64,000 nucleotides of DNA, taken from Termitomyces sp. T153. Its lineage: Eukaryota > Basidiomycota > Agaricomycetes > Agaricales > Lyophyllaceae. The translations under genes were made by a program, and so were the position numbers. Shown here in pieces: positions 63,350 to 64,000 of the stretch (its first letter is position 1; the number at the start of each line of letters is the position of its first letter). The stretch is taken from contig JACKQL020000004.1 of assembly GCA_018296165.2 (NCBI GenBank), forward strand, positions 930,001 through 994,000. The letters run 5' to 3'. The notes beneath the pieces are model-generated. The model was given only the letters and a program-made list of their open reading frames with translations, was not told the origin of the DNA and did not search any database.

Positions 63350-64000
63350 GGGCGTTGTTGTACTGAACAGCAAAGGTATGAACAATAACTTCTTAAACAA
63401 GGATTGCCAAGGTGACGGGAAGCACTTCCGATCAACATCATCATGAGTTATTGGCAAGTGTTGTTGGTGGTTGACCGATCACTTTGCTAGACTTATCCTC
63501 CCGTCAATTGCCGAAATTAATTGTCGTTACCCCCCTTTATCCTTGTAATTGAAAGCTCTACACCAGAGCTCAGGGATAACTTGAGTGGGAAAATTATGAA
63601 GACTGGTTGTTCAAAACCTGTGTTTCTTTTTGCATGAAGCAGATTTGTGTGAGCTGTATGGCAGAATCAGTTATCCGCGCCGCCAGTCAAATATTATCTG
63701 CCAGCTGGGTTTGCTCCATTGAACATACAATTTGACTGACTCTTTGGACTACACACTGTGAAAGCTGTGAAGGTGATAAGAATAGCCTTCTGGGCAATGT
63801 CTGAAGCTATGAGCAGAAGTGGGGGACAATAAGTATCATCCTTGAAATAGGATTTCAACCCTCTTGCTTCCTATTTTCATAATTCTATATGTATTCAGCA
63901 GAGGATTGTAAAAGATACGTATTTTGGTCGTTTATCTATGAATGGGAGCCCCTTATCAACCCGAATAGATGTTAGCTGTCGGACAATGGTTGGCCATCTT
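63350..64000. other. Upstream region of the F-box gene
   Basis: The first about 100 bp are also present upstream of the decayed copy (e.g. 'aaaggtatgaacaataac'), so the promoter was part of the duplicated unit. Beyond about 63600 the sequence is CpG-poor and no gene was recognised. Confidence 0.4.

Overview
This window looks like nuclear DNA of a basidiomycete fungus, most probably a transposon-rich agaricomycete. The evidence is: genes with short GT-AG introns (39-81 nt); tRNA-Thr and tRNA-Ser genes with introns just 3' of the anticodon; an Skt5/Chs4-type chitin-synthase activator with a CaaX end; F-box and C2H2 zinc-finger proteins of agaricomycete style; a KDZ transposase remnant; and Tf1/sushi-type Gypsy, Copia, Helitron and Tc1/mariner elements. 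The species cannot be named from the sequence.

Layout. 0-2.5 kb: an LTR end and a decayed KDZ transposase. 2.5-5.3 kb: a CpG-containing gene island with tRNA-Thr(AGT), the Skt5/Chs4-like gene, tRNA-Thr(CGT), tRNA-Ser(TGA) and a truncated tRNA-Thr. 5.3-11.9 kb: CpG-poor repeats, including an old SINE and a chromodomain Gypsy relic. 12.1-30.2 kb: one nested retrotransposon complex. Its base is a minus-strand Gypsy element (E) that split a coiled-coil protein gene. E later received a solo LTR, a complete Copia element and, inside its 5' LTR, a younger 6.3-kb Gypsy relative (F). Target-site duplications are exact for E, Copia and F, and near-exact for the solo LTR. 30.2-34.1 kb: the 3' half of the split gene, an F-box/LRR-like gene and a partial membrane-protein gene. 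34-53.2 kb: mostly CpG-depleted repeats (solo LTRs, SINEs, a large fold-back element, kinase-like and Copia gag fragments, a decayed F-box gene copy, a Helitron helicase relic). 53.2-57.05 kb: a second CpG-rich island with a divergent gene pair and tRNA-Thr(AGT). 57-60.1 kb: an F-box fragment, a Tc1 transposase broken by a solo LTR and a Tc1-like non-autonomous element. 61-63.35 kb: an intact five-exon F-box gene.

The main theme is interplay between repeats and CpG loss. Low-copy genes and young insertions keep CpG. Older repeats and duplicated gene copies have lost it, and stops in otherwise open transposon frames are mostly TGA where CGA is expected. This is what methylation-driven C-to-T decay of repeats would produce.

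The most unusual items are: (1) element F and its relatives carry a 5'-transcript sequence that is the reverse complement of the primer binding site, i.e. Tf1-like self-priming; (2) F also carries an antisense gene that reads in frame only after removing two well-formed introns; (3) a tRNA-derived SINE of about 860 bp with a 13-bp target duplication and at least two older copies; (4) a 2.2-kb fold-back element; (5) an intact/decayed pair of the same F-box gene. All calls were made by reading the sequence, with no database search.
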